This document shows, piece by piece, positions 47,046 to 58,424 of a stretch of DNA of 64,000 nt. How positions within the stretch are numbered: the first letter of the stretch is position 1; every line of letters begins with the position of its first letter. The translations under genes were made by a program, and so were the position numbers. Source of the DNA: Polytrichum commune. Lineage: Eukaryota; Streptophyta; Polytrichopsida; Polytrichales; Polytrichaceae. Location of the stretch: the NCBI GenBank assembly GCA_950295325.1, contig OX485806.1, positions 5,206,001 to 5,270,000 of the forward strand. Reading direction: 5' to 3'. The notes beneath the pieces are model-generated. The model saw only the letters and a list, made by a program, of their open reading frames with translations, made no database searches and was not told the origin of the DNA.

Positions 47046-47338
47046 ATGTACCCAAATTATATATGAAAACGTTACCCCACACAACAATAAACTCATAGCC
47101 TGAAATTACAACTTCGTACAAAACAAACCCTACATTAATTAACCCTTGTTATATTTCTCTCTTTTGGTGTTGGCTACTTGTGACTATAGTGTCTACCCTC
47201 GAAAGGGGGAAGTAATTCCTTACTTCTACTCCTATGTCCTGCGGACATAGGTCTAGGGGTGGAACGAACAGACACTTCATTCACGTCGGTCCCTCATAGG
47301 GATCGAAGTTTCTTCTCTCTCTCTCTCTTTGTCTGTCG
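47046..47338 (+). other. LINE 3' region with two hairpins and CT microsatellite
   Basis: CCTATGTCC (47231-47239) and GGACATAGG (47243-47251) form a perfect 9-bp stem with loop TGC. CCCT (47291-47294) and AGGG (47298-47301) form a smaller stem. A TCTCTC run follows near 47313-47327. Stem-loops near the 3' end are used by many LINE RTs to recognise their RNA. Confidence 0.6.
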
Positions 47339-47339
47339 A

Positions 47340-48291
47340 CCCATACCCTAATGTAAACCCACACTTACCACTCTCAACTAATGGGAATGCTTGAATTTTT
47401 CTTTTCCTCACTCCAAACTTGGTTGTACTTTTGCCAACCCTTTGCTTCCTAGGACCCAAATAACTTTGAATTCCTCATTGTAACCCATTTTAACCCTTTC
47501 TTTCCAGAGTGGCTCCCATGGGGCTTGTCTAGTGCAAAAGCCACTTCATGTCTTCATCCAAGGGGTCCACTCAACATGGAGATTATTTAATGTTTCACGA
47601 ATAGATGGGTGCAAGTCTTGCTCAATTTTGTTTAATTTGAAGGAGAATGATGCTCCAAAGTTGTTTTGAGGCTTGTCGAAGGCCACTAAGACTTGAAGGA
47701 GGAAGCAAACTTTCATGCCCTGGGTGGATCAACCATCTTAAATAGTGTGGGTAACCCCCCAAACAAAAAATGTTTCAAAATCAACATTCAAGGTCATAGA
47801 CATGCATCATCCATTTATTGAACTTTCACCATCTCTAGAATAAGTATATGAGCTCCAAATTTGGAAATTAAAATGACCATATATGTGTATCCAAAATATT
47901 TATAGCTTAAATTGAACTTCCTCATCCATCCCATCATCCAAATTTAGAAAAATGAGCATTTCACCAGCTACCCCAACTTGAGAATGCCAACTTTGTGACC
48001 ATTGGATCCTCTCAAATTTGATGAAATGAAAAGATTTTTCTACACTTATCTTCATAACGGAGTTGGTTTCCACAAGTACATGATCATAAAATATGTTGAT
48101 AATAGTGGGTTGAATTATCCTCGACATCAAGGTTGGCACCAAAATTCCAAGTTCATTGGAATGCATCCCACAACAATAAAAAGGTTGATTGAACAAAAAC
48201 CTAGCTTCTTAGGATGAGGAGCTTCAACTCTACAAATTTAAGATCAAGGTTTCACTAATTCCTTTGTGTCTTCTTTTGTGTGCCTTGCTAA
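47340..48291. other. Spacer; the first 140 bp match 22333-22460
   Basis: AATGTAAACCCAC...TTCTTTTCCTCACT...AACTTGGTTGTACTTTT is shared with the repeat near 22.3 kb. The rest shows no gene: a 71-codon frame at 48002-48217 has no motif. Confidence 0.5.
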
Positions 48292-48300
48292 ATCTAGCAT
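48292..48300. repeat. 9-bp target-site duplication, left
   Basis: ATCTAGCAT before GGAGGATG; repeated at 49566-49574. Confidence 0.85.
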
Positions 48301-49565
48301 GGAGGATGTTAAGTGCCCCCCCCACGAACTTTTCGGGGGAGGAATATTCGGGCAGGAGTAACCGCCCGTCCATAAAATCAAGATTTTATGGACCTGACTG
48401 AAAACTGCTGCCCACCCACCCAACTTCGAAAAAACCATTGCCCTTGCATTCTTGAAGGCCACTTATCCACAAATCCTATATTACGTGCACTTTATCTTCA
48501 AGGTCCCAAATCCAATATATATGTTCACTTCCATTGAGTAAGTAAACAATTGACTGGGATTTAATTTCCAAAGTGAAACCGCCAATGAAGCATGTAATTA
48601 ACTTGGAAGTCAAAAATATCACAAAATCCTCATTAGCACTGAGGTTATAATTTTGGTGACTTAACATTGAAAGGGTCTTTGTCATTCTAAAATGGAACTA
48701 AATTTAGTGATAATATCTTAGTATTTATAATATTTTATATTTTATAATATTTTAGTTAATACCTTCTACTATCAGAAATATTTCATATGCATTGAAACTA
48801 ATTAAGTTTGATTATATGTAACCAAGTCTAATCAATTATAATTAACCCTGATTAATTATAATTAAGCCCAATTAAATCAGAAAAGCATGCTTACCAAATT
48901 ACTGAAGCCTAATTAATTATAAAATGTACAATCTGGAATCAATCATGATTTAATGGAATTTAATGGAATTAACTCCAGTAAGTCTATTTTATAATTAATT
49001 AAGCTTAATTAATTTGGTAAGCATGCTTTCTGATTTAATTTCAGGATTAATTCGAATTAATTAGACTTAGTTACATTTAATCACACTTAATGAGTTTAAA
49101 TGCATATGAATGCTTTGTGAAAGTATAAGGTATTAACTAGACTATAATATTAAAAATATTAAAAATAAATCACTAATTTTAGTTTCATTTTAGAATGACG
49201 AAGACCCTTTCAATGGTGAGTCACAAAAATTATAACCTCAGTGCTAATGAGAAATTTGTAATATTTTTGACTTCCAATTTAATTACATGTTTAATTGACC
49301 ATTTCACATTGGAAATGAAATCCCTGTCAATTGTATACTTACTCAATGGAAGTGAAAGGATTTGGGACCTTGAAGATGAAGTGCACTCAAAATGAGATTT
49401 GTGAATAAGTGGCCTTCAAGAATGCAATAAGCAATGAATTTTTTGAATCGGGCAGGCGGGCAACGAATTCCGTTCGAGTCCAGAAAATCTTGATTTTATG
49501 GACGGACACCTGACCTTGTCCGATTATTCTCCCCCAAAGAGTTAGTGAGGAACTTAACATCCTCC
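48301..49565. mobile_element. Foldback element, Mutator-like (1265-bp palindrome)
   Basis: The two halves are inverted copies of about 620 bp each with little or no spacer (centre near 48940). The ends are GGAGGATGTTAAGT and its complement AACTTAACATCCTCC. Long shared inner stretches include CATTCTTGAAGGCCACTTAT, CTTCAAGGTCCCAAATCC and AGCACTGAGGTTATAATTTT. Arms differ by scattered substitutions and small indels, so the element is not new. A 9-bp target duplication and long terminal repeats beginning GG fit the Mutator superfamily. No transposase. If transcribed, the RNA would fold into one very long hairpin, a good substrate for siRNA production. Confidence 0.85.
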
Positions 49566-49574
49566 ATCTAGCAT
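49566..49574. repeat. 9-bp target-site duplication, right
   Basis: ATCTAGCAT after CATCCTCC, identical to 48292-48300. Confidence 0.85.
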
Positions 49575-49706
49575 TACTCAGCATTGTGCGCTTGTTATGT
49601 GGCCCTTGGGAATATATCTGGGATGCCAGAAGCTCAGTCTGAATCTGAGTCATCCCATGATTATATTCCCAGGGCCCTCAGTATGGGGGCACAACGCTGA
49701 GTAATG
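49572..49706. mobile_element. Short hairpin MITE in HET promoter
   Basis: ATTACTCAGC...TTGTGC at the left (49573 on) and GCACAACGCTGAGTAAT at the right (ending 49706) are inverted; the inner parts GGCCCTTGGGAATATAT and ATATTCCCAGGGCCCT, and GGGATG and CATCCC, also pair. The whole 135 bp is one imperfect hairpin. No target duplication was found, so its class is open. It ends 21 bp before the TATA box. Confidence 0.65.
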
Positions 49707-49727
49707 TTGCGGAAAGGAATTCCTGTT

Positions 49728-49736
49728 ATAAATAGC
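49728..49736 (+). promoter_or_regulatory. TATA box of the HET gene
   Basis: TATAAATAG is an ideal plant TATA box. Transcription would start near 49760 (GGCTCAATCTTCATCC). The following leader, homologous to 1990-2335, is the part kept in the relic copy. Confidence 0.7.
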
Positions 49737-49759
49737 TCTACGTTGTTGGCTGAAAGGCT

Positions 49760-50350
49760 CAATCTTCATCCTCAGTTCTACAATCGCAAAAACCTCTTCA
49801 CTTTAAGATCTGCTCTGAGAGGGTTTAGAGTGTTCAGAGGGTTTTGGTTATGTGGTTGCCGGGGGAACCAGGATACAAGAGTTGATTCCGGTTCTCCAAT
49901 TTTGTGACAACCTCATCAAGTTGGAATCTGGTCTTGTCTGCATTCAAACTGGTGAGTACCTGATTCCGTGGATCCGATTCACCGTGCGGATAGAATGTGG
50001 AGTGCAAATTATCAAAACGACAGGTGTTGGCTTCAGTAAGTCTTCTTGAGGGGTTTTCTGATCTCTATTCTGGATTTTGTTGCAATTTTGGTTCACGTGG
50101 AATGTCTGGGTCGACTGCAACATCTAGTTCCGAATGACACAAATGTGTTCTGATGAGAACAGGAAACCCTTACAAATAGAAGAGTTTCGTACCTACTCAC
50201 TGATCGAGGTTCAATTCTTTGTTGTTGCAATGCTTCATGCAAGGGCATTCTCCTGCAAACTGCATAATTTGCGATGATTATGATATAATCATTGGCAGTA
50301 GTCCCATTGAGAGATGCTAGAGTACTGGACAAACTGCACAAGGGTGATTC
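49760..50350 (+). other. HET gene leader, probable intron
   Basis: About 590 nt with no long frame lies between predicted start site and ATG. A strong 5' splice site CTGGTGAGTA has its GT at 49952. Possible 3' sites lie at ATGCAAG (about 50240) and later AGs. Upstream ATGs in the unspliced leader make a leader intron plausible. Exact exons need RNA evidence. Confidence 0.4.
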
Positions 50351-52051
50351 ATGGATAACCCCACGCTCCTGTACAACAAGTCGGCAAAGACCTTGGTAAA
50401 TGGTGCAGACATTAGCGATGGTGTGATTTACACTGCCATATCTCACACATGGTCCATGTGGGACAGCACAAGCAAGGGCATCCTAGGCATTGATGAACAA
50501 GATGGCCAATGTGAGGGCACTGCAAATTTTCATGACATGGTGGATTTCGTGAACACAGAATGGCTCTGGATAGATACATTGTGCATATCAAAGAGTAGCA
50601 GAGTGACCGAGATTCCGAAGATGCGAAAGTATTACAGGAATGCTCAAGTGGTGCTCGTGGTGCTGGACACCAGCAAGGGAGAGTACGATTTAGGGCTCTT
50701 GAAGGTTAATGATTTTGGCACTAGGTTGGAGAGTACAGAACGGTATCTTTTGCTAAACAACAGCCCAGAGAGGCTATCCACAGAATGCAAGCTATCCGAA
50801 GAGGGAGTCGCATTGTACAACACATTGTGCCGGATGTTCAAGGCATCTTGGTTCAAGAGGGGGTGGACATTGCAGGAGTTGCTGCTGGCAAAAGACGTTG
50901 TTCTTTGGAATGGCAGATCCTCCATAGGAGTGACAGATGTGAAGAACTGCTTAGAATGGATGGGCAGTGTTGTACCTGATTGCGCACAGAACGGCCTGGA
51001 AGACGACGAGGATTACAACACCTTGTCGAGAATATTCCACACAGACAGCACAGATATATCTTATGAAGCGGTCGACATACTAATGGGTGGACGCGAGTGT
51101 ACGAAGCCCGAAGACTATGTCTACTCTGTTTTAGGGTTGTTGGATACAGAGATCGGAATCGAATATGGCACCCGCTTGGAGGCTTGCAAGAAAAGGCTAT
51201 TCAGAAGATTGGTTGAAGAACACAGAGCTGCAAATCTGTTCACGCATTCAGGAATTGGGATATTTCCGATCCACAGCGAGTATGGCACATCATTCGTACC
51301 TGATCGCCCCAGGTCTGATCATGCTATGTATAGCCTTGCTCACAAGGGGGTGAAATTCTCAGGCTGCAACGTGTACATCTACGACGTTATAGGGCTATTT
51401 GACACAGAAATCTTTGACAAAGACGACCCGGGATTTAACATGTGGGTACTGACAAGAGCATTGGGGAACGATGCATCTGCTTACGATGACTTGTCGAGGG
51501 CTTTGTACTCCATCACATGCTCAGGTGACATTGAACTCTTGAGGGCCAAAACCACGTCATTCTTGAAGATGGCCGAGAAATCCGCTACCACCGATGCAGA
51601 TTCGTTTTCTGTGCCAATAACCCATGAATGCCTACTTTTACATTCAATGCTTAGCCGATGTCAGACACCTCTGGTATCTTATGGCATGGTGCATAATAAT
51701 GAATCTGTGTGTGCTTATGTATTCGCTTGTCTCGAGGTTGTTCCTAAAGGCGGAAAATGCTTGCTCCTGGCTCCTGGTATTGTTGGTGACATCAAGGAGA
51801 CGGGATTGTTATGCTTAGGACAAAACTTCCGTAAGAGCAAGCAAAAGAAGATAGGTGCAACCCTCAATCTAAGAAAAGGCGACTTGGGTACCATTGAATC
51901 TCTTGGAAAATTGTCAGAAGTGGTTTTGACCAACAACGAATGTTGCACGAATCTAAGATGTATGGTATCTGACAAGAAACGTGTTCTTTTAGCCCCAGTG
52001 CTCCACCTGTGGTTTAAGTTCATGAGAGTTGTCAAAATGATGCGGTTCTAG
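50351..52051 (+). CDS. HET-domain protein, complete
   Basis: Uninterrupted frame of 566 codons. HET signatures: IYTAISHTWSMW (residues 26-37), WLWIDTLCIS (71-80), YYRNAQVVLVVLD and SWFKRGWTLQELLLAKDVVLW (about 166-186). The remaining 380 residues are of unknown function, without membrane segment or repeats that I can see. Fungal HET proteins trigger death of fused, non-self cells; a plant role is unproved. The start is supported by a TATA box and leader homologous to a second locus. The domain begins almost at the N-terminus, unlike the minus-strand gene at 1-1239, which has 115 residues in front. The coding part has no intron and its base composition is balanced, unlike the surrounding AT-rich repeats. 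It ends TAG at 52049. Confidence 0.9.
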   Translation: MDNPTLLYNKSAKTLVNGADISDGVIYTAISHTWSMWDSTSKGILGIDEQDGQCEGTANFHDMVDFVNTEWLWIDTLCISKSSRVTEIPKMRKYYRNAQVVLVVLDTSKGEYDLGLLKVNDFGTRLESTERYLLLNNSPERLSTECKLSEEGVALYNTLCRMFKASWFKRGWTLQELLLAKDVVLWNGRSSIGVTDVKNCLEWMGSVVPDCAQNGLEDDEDYNTLSRIFHTDSTDISYEAVDILMGGRECTKPEDYVYSVLGLLDTEIGIEYGTRLEACKKRLFRRLVEEHRAANLFTHSGIGIFPIHSEYGTSFVPDRPRSDHAMYSLAHKGVKFSGCNVYIYDVIGLFDTEIFDKDDPGFNMWVLTRALGNDASAYDDLSRALYSITCSGDIELLRAKTTSFLKMAEKSATTDADSFSVPITHECLLLHSMLSRCQTPLVSYGMVHNNESVCAYVFACLEVVPKGGKCLLLAPGIVGDIKETGLLCLGQNFRKSKQKKIGATLNLRKGDLGTIESLGKLSEVVLTNNECCTNLRCMVSDKKRVLLAPVLHLWFKFMRVVKMMRF

Positions 52052-53878
52052 AAACTTTCATCTGGAGGCTTTCTACAAATCTCGAACTTTAGATGACACT
52101 CAAATTGTTTGTCGCTTGCATTGCTCCTTTTTACATCTTTATGGATAATCCATGCCCTTACTCCAAGCCTTTCAGAGTCACTGAGAAAATGTCACAGGAC
52201 AATTGCTTCGTTTTTGTTGCACTGGCAAATTATGCCATGCTTTCTCCAGTTATCAAGGTTGGAATTGTATTTGGCGTCCCCATTGAGTTTGAAATTGTGA
52301 GTAAAGCCAGACAAGATTGTTTTCTAAAGCAAGTAGTATGATGGACCTCACTCATAAAGGGAGTTAAGATGTTACTTTTAAACTCCATTAGTTGGAGAAC
52401 CTTTCACCTACATCCTTGGATGTATCTCTCCTGTGGGATGCGCCCTCGTTGTTGTTTGTCATGGATTAGATGAGTTCATATAGTGCAATTCTGCACCTCT
52501 AGTATGATGTGAATTTGGTCATGAAATTCTCTGACCAGAGTGTCAGAATTTAGATTCTACATTCAGTTATTGATTGCCAAAGCAACTGAGCTTTGTAGGC
52601 CTTAGTTACTAAATTTGTCCCTTCATATATCATATCCATATGTTGGATTATACATCTGATCTTTGATCGTCTGAATTGCATTCATTCACTATTTGATCAT
52701 TTTAGTAGGTAGATGATTTAGTTGAACGTTAAGGCGAAAATACTTGAGAGGCCAGTAGATTTGATAAGGGTCACCAGGTCTCTTCAGTCTTGACTGTGTT
52801 TACTTGACCTGGTATCTGCAATAATTTTCCTTCGTTTGGCATTTTCAGCTGGTTTCCTTAGAATAAACATGGTGAATGCTTCCCACTGTGTTGAATGTCT
52901 AGTAAGCATGCTTATTACAATCTCCACGTCTAGTCTTGAAGCCTCCACACTGAACAGGTGAATCCACATCATCCAATTTCTAAGGATGTGAAAAGAAAAC
53001 CTAACCAGTACTTAATTAGCTAATGTCAATTATGTATTACCACAACATAGAAAGGTTACACAAAACACCATCAGCTCACATGCATTGCCGTGTAAAGTAG
53101 GACTCGAAGTGCCCAATCCTCTAAGTGACCCCAATTCCAAGACCTACATTTCTACCAAAGTGGGCAACTACATGCTTCAACATGAACATTGCTTACAATA
53201 CTCTAAGAATTAAATCTGCAGCTCATTGGTTGAAGGAGGCAAAATGTCAATGATCAACATTGTCTACTTTGGGGGGAGTGGAGGGGCTATGTGACTAGGA
53301 AGAGTCAAAATGAGGTTCGTAACTTCCAATTCTATAGAAAATATATATGTTTTGATTCATGTGATCTTAATGTTGGTGTGCTCATAATATACTGCTAATC
53401 CAAATACAATAGGGGATTGTTAAATCAACCAAACACTTGGTTAAAGTGGCCACAATCTATGTAAGTTGTTGACTAGGCTTTGACTTGTCATCCAAGTTGG
53501 CCAAGTTTATTTATTTTTACACAATGCTAATATTGTGCCCCTCTTCATGTATGCGATGAAAAATAAAATTTGGAGAGGTCATGTGACTGTGTGTGGCCGT
53601 TTTAACAAATTACGTGGTCGATTTAACAAATATATATCATAAAACATTGGATTTATTGTTTGGGTTAGGTAAAGGACAACAATGCTCAAAGTGTACGCAG
53701 TAAGAGTTTCTCTCTTAATATGTATTTGGAAAACAAGTCCTTTCAAGCAATTGACACTTCCATGCAAGTGCATGTGGATGTAATAGAGTCATCCTTCAAA
53801 TCAACCGGTGCTTTGGTCGGTGAGTTGGTTGTTTTGTATACAAAACTCTCCATGTTCAGTAAGTGTCTAGTGCATGGT
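52052..53878. other. HET gene 3' flank and spacer
   Basis: About 1.8 kb, AT-rich. The first few hundred bases probably include the 3' UTR. An 82-codon frame at 52093-52341 overlaps it and has no recognisable motif. No terminal repeats or RNA gene seen. Confidence 0.5.
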
Positions 53879-56800
53879 TGATCGAACTCACTCCAAGCAG
53901 GAGCAACCTGTGGAGAGGAAGTTGAATGTGAATGAAACCCCTTGGAGAGTAGCTAAATCTTGATCAGCACTGTTTTTGAATGCTTCAAGCTGATATAATG
54001 CCTCTGGATCGCACATTCCGAATCTCCATTTGAGAACGTCATATTGTACTGCAACATCCTCCCGATCAACCATGCAAATCTCAATCGCATGTCTGAAGAG
54101 GTTTCATTCTTGGCTGCTGGAAAGCCTTGTCTACACAGAACACCGCTAACATAGCCAGAATCTTGGCGTCATATTTCATTAGAATCTGAAAGCAGTTTAG
54201 GTTTCTTTGGTGGACCCTGCGAGGGGCAATTAAAAAATTGGGCATTCCAGAAGGTCCACTCAGCGCACGGTATTTTTAGTAAAAGACGAAGGAATAGTTC
54301 GCTCTGTGCTGAGCACCCAGCTGCTATACAACTCGCAGAGATCCGAGACAGTATGTATCGTTGAGTTGCCAAAGCCTTGCCAGACGACGTGGGATATGCG
54401 ATCCTTAATTCGAAGTGTGGATATGGAAGCTGAATAATCACAGTAGGATGGTTCATCCACTCGGGGAACTCGGTCTTGTTTGTAATAGAGCACAATTGCT
54501 CACAGCTTTTTAAGACTCTTGTATCCGGAAATGGCGAAAGGTAACATCTCCGTATGATGATCAGAAACTACTTCTCTGTAGCAGCTTGCCATTCTTTGTT
54601 GCCTGCTCGCTTACCGGGAATCATTGAGGATTTCTTGGCAGCTTGTCCAAAAAATAAATCTGAGAAGGTGTTCTGCAAGCGATCAAATGAGTACGTATGT
54701 GTTCATTAATATAATCATGTTTAGTTCCAGAGGAGTAGAGCTGGCAGAGGGCAGAATGTTCTTCGGAGCAGCCGCAATCTGAATGCAAGTTGTTATATCC
54801 ACGTAGACCTCTTTAGAAAAGGAATTAGTTCAATGCCATCATAAGAGGGGGAGGCGACGGAAAACGATTAATTTGTTTCTGGAAAATATAGTGCCTCAAA
54901 GCTGGTAAGAGTAATTTGATCGACACTTAATCGTGCGCTTGCGAAGCCCTGCTGAATTACACACAGTAGGTGCAAGATGCTTGCCTTCTCTTACGAGATT
55001 CAAAGTAGATTTTCACATAACATTGTTCACTTCAGTCTCGAACAGCTATTGCAGTTTCGAGCGGGATTACCTAGATACCTATCTCTCATTATATCAAATT
55101 TCCGTTCACCAGGGTCCAACTTCATCTCCCTTTGTTACCCACAAGTTGGACTGCTATCATTACTTGAACGCAATTTGAAATTCATTGTTGGGCCCCGTGA
55201 GAGGCATTCCAAAAATTAAGGTATACCGGTAAATGTACCCAGCGCACGGTATTCTTTAGTAAAAGGCGAAAGAACAGTTCGCTCTGTGCTAAGCACCCGG
55301 CTTGATATCCCACTCCTTCAATCCTAAGACACTATGTATCGTTTGAGTTGAAAAGTGCCACCAAACGATGTGGGAAGGATGATCAAACTCATTCTAAGCA
55401 GGAATAAGCTGAGGGGCACCCAAGTGGGGACGTCGAATTAATTGAATGAATGAATCCCCCTTGGGGAGTAAGTAGCCAACCCTTGATCGGCAGGTTTTCT
55501 AATTGCTTCAAGCAGATATTTTCTTTGGATCGTGCACTCCGAAGCCTCACTTGAGAAGTTCATATATTGGTGCAGCATCCTGAGGCTCGTCATCAATCAT
55601 GTGAATGTCAACTCATGTTTGAGTAGGATCAATTGTTGGCTCCTAGAAACCTTATAATCAAAGCCCTGCTTTGTACACTGGCTCGCAATTCAAGAAGACC
55701 GCTACAATATACAACTATGATCTCGTAGTCAGACAATTTCAATTCTGAAAGCAATTTTGATTTCTTCGGTGGGCCCCGCGAGGGGCAATCCAAAAAATAG
55801 ATTACGCCGGTAACTGTACCCAGCGCACGGTATTCTTTAGTAAAAGGCGAAAGAATAGTTCGCTCTGTGCTGAGCACCCGACTGATATCCTACTCTTCCA
55901 ATTCCAAGACACTATGTACCATCTGAGTTGGAAAGTGCTTCCAAACGATGTGGGAAGGATGATCCAACTCACTCTAAGCAGGAGCAAGCTGAGGCGCACC
56001 CAAGTGGAGACGTCGAATTAGGTGAATGAATCTCCCTTGGGGAGTAGATAGACCTTGATCTGCAGATTTTTTAAATGCTTCAACCAGATATTTTCTCTGG
56101 ATTGTACACTTAGGATCCCCATTTGAGAATTTCATATATTGCTCCAACACCCTTCATATGAGAATTTCGTGTATTGCTACAACATATATTGTGCATCTCA
56201 AGCTTATGTTTGAATTGGTCCGATTCTTAGCTTCTGGTGACCCACAATTAAAGCCCTGCTTCTACTCTGCTACTACATTCAAAAAATATTTTCTCGTCAC
56301 TGCAAACTGCACTATGAAAGCAATTTAGGATTCTTCGGTGGGCCCTCGGAAGGGCAATCCAAAAATGGGGTATGCCGGTAGATGTACTCAGCGCACGGTA
56401 TTCTTTAGTAAAAGGCGAAAGAATAGTTCGCTCTGAGCTGGGCACTCGACAGATGTGTAACTATTCAGCATCCGACACACTATGTATCCCGGAGTTGCCG
56501 AAGCCACGCCAGACGACGTGGGATATGTGATCCTTTCGAACTCTGAACATGGAGGCTCAATTATCACATCATTGGTGCAACTAACTCGGGGCACTCGTTG
56601 TTCCGGTGCAACAGAGTAGGTAAATTTGCTCTCTTAAATTTGCAGCATTGATAAAATGGTGGTCAGAAACTACTGTGCACCAGCTTGCAGTTGTCTATTG
56701 TCTACACGCTTACTGGGATTCAGTAAGGAACTCTTTGATAGTAGACACGTTTGTCCCAAACCCTAAGGAGATGGTGTTCGGCAAGTAATTGAATGAGTAG

Positions 56801-57817
56801 GTATGTGTTCATGTTCAGTTAGAGAGAAGGACTAGAGCTGCAGGCAGAGGACAGAATGTCATTGTAAGTAAGAAGCCACGATCTGAATGCAAATCGTCAG
56901 CTCCATTTAGACCTCTTTAAGAACAGGAAGTAAGTATCAGCTAATGCCATCATAAAAGAGGGAGGGTAGCTGGGAAACAAACTCCTTCCTTCTGTCCGGA
57001 AACGTATGGCTAGGAGTACTACTATGTCTTCCTTGAATCCTTGGTTGCCGCTAAGAATTGGTCGACACTCAATCGTCCGCTTGCCAAGCCCTCATGTCAG
57101 AAATATGAGAATTGCACAGACTAGCTGCGAGATGTTTGCACCCATCTCTCATTGAACCGAACTAGTTCCATAAGAATTTTCATATGACATTGTTCACTTC
57201 ATGAGTCTGTCCATCAGCTGCTGCAGGATTTTTTAGACTCTCCTCACATCATGATTCCGTTCACCAGGGATCCCAAAGAAGACCCTTGCTATGAACACTT
57301 GTATAATATGCAATTTAAGATTGTTTGTTGTGGTCCGTGAGACTGGAGGCGACCCAGTATTATAGTATGCTGGTAAGTGTACTCAGTGCCGCATGGTATT
57401 CTTTAGTAAAAGGCGAGAGAATAGTTCGCTTTGTGCTGAGCACCCGGCTGATGTATGAAGAGTTTTGTAGCTCCGAGACACTAAGGTGTGTGGGTGTTAT
57501 TTGGTTCATTTTTCATGTTCTCCAACTTCTATAGATTAGATTTACACAACAAAACTTGTATTACATTAGCAAATCTAAGATGAAACATATACAAAAAACT
57601 GGATTGAAAATTGGACCTCCCCTTAATTATTTAGTTATGCTTATCGGAAGTGCATGTTTGTTGATTTCTTAATTGGATACATAGGTCCTCCTAGTTGTGT
57701 TTATACCAATCAAATAATAGGGATCTAATTGAGAAAACGAGTTACTAAAGACCCACATACTTTATGTACCGTTTTGAGTTGAGAAAGCATTGCCAAGTGG
57801 TGTGGGTTATATGGTCA
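53879..57817. repeat. Recent 3.94-kb duplication, copy 2 (partner 6421-10359)
   Basis: Same length and, wherever compared, same sequence as 6421-10359, including the repeat cores and the decayed exon-like frame (53888-54073). The left neighbour is unique sequence (CTAGTGCATGG). The right neighbour, 57818-57965, is a diverged relative of 10360-10505. It lies 1.8 kb downstream of the intact HET gene. Confidence 0.9.
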
Positions 57818-57964
57818 TTGACACTTCCACGGACAAATCAATGGGGACGACAATGAGCGTTGGATTGGGTTGCCATACTCTTGGCCACTTCAGACACGAG
57901 CCAAGGGCCATGAGCATGCAACTATAAGCTTGGCCCTTGATTCTCATCCTAAGGTTGTACCAGT

Positions 57965-58424
57965 AGACATGAACCCACAAAGTAGGTTGCCATCACAAAA
58001 TAAATGGTTTCACATCCATGGGAGACTGAAAAGAAAGACAATAAACATTTGACATATGTATAGAAGTCTTGCAGGATTGCAAGGGATGATAGGGACTCAA
58101 AAATATTATGGTTTGGAGCATAGTTTGTTGATGTTCCAATTCCTGCAGTTACGTATGTAGAACTTGAGTTGTGGGATGATAGGTTCAAGAATGTGGAGGT
58201 AATCCAAAGCGAAATAAAGGATGCTATCGATGACATGCTTATTAATGTTGGGCATGATCCAAGCGATTCAAATAGAGACAACATTAGCCCAAATATTGAA
58301 TATGAGGGCCGCAAAATCTATAAGTCCACATTGGTTAGCCAAATGAATGGCAACCCATTTTGGTCAAAGAATAAATTGACTAGGGTAAAAAATTCGTTAT
58401 ATTTCAACAATAATAACAACTACT
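57965..58424 (+). pseudogene. Second copy of transposase-like gene segment
   Basis: Homologous to 17785-18240, with conserved peptides DAIDDMLINVGHDPSDSN and STLVSQMNGNPFWSKNKLT. Stops and a frame change remain in the first third. It is interrupted at 58424 by a 0.93-kb insertion that copy 1 lacks. Confidence 0.5.

Larger units (their letters stand above)
36300..47338 (+). mobile_element. Long broken LINE (ORF1 and ORF2 with 2A-like motif, endonuclease, RT, RNase H)
   Basis: Plus-strand order: ORF1 (36743-38348), a repeat-rich N-terminal region of ORF2 with a 2A-like motif, apurinic-type endonuclease, RT, RNase H, and a Cys/His C-terminus, then a 3' region with two hairpins and a CT microsatellite. 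That defines an APE-type non-LTR retrotransposon with RNase H. ORF2 is cut by stops and frameshifts (near 39478, 40600, 42200-42260, 42742, 44830 and 46195), so this copy is dead. The coding strand is strikingly A/C-rich and G-poor. The right end is at or before about 47338, because from 47350 the sequence matches 22333 onward. The left end is approximate. Confidence 0.88.

Noticed and set aside
48476-49395. Related frames MTKTLSM... on opposite strands at 48476-48685 and 49195-49395
   Set aside because: They are the two inverted arms of the palindrome; similarity follows from the inverted repeat and they have no known domain.
50644-50979. Other frames of 64-93 codons within the HET gene
   Set aside because: Shadows of the 566-codon HET frame, which carries the domain motifs.
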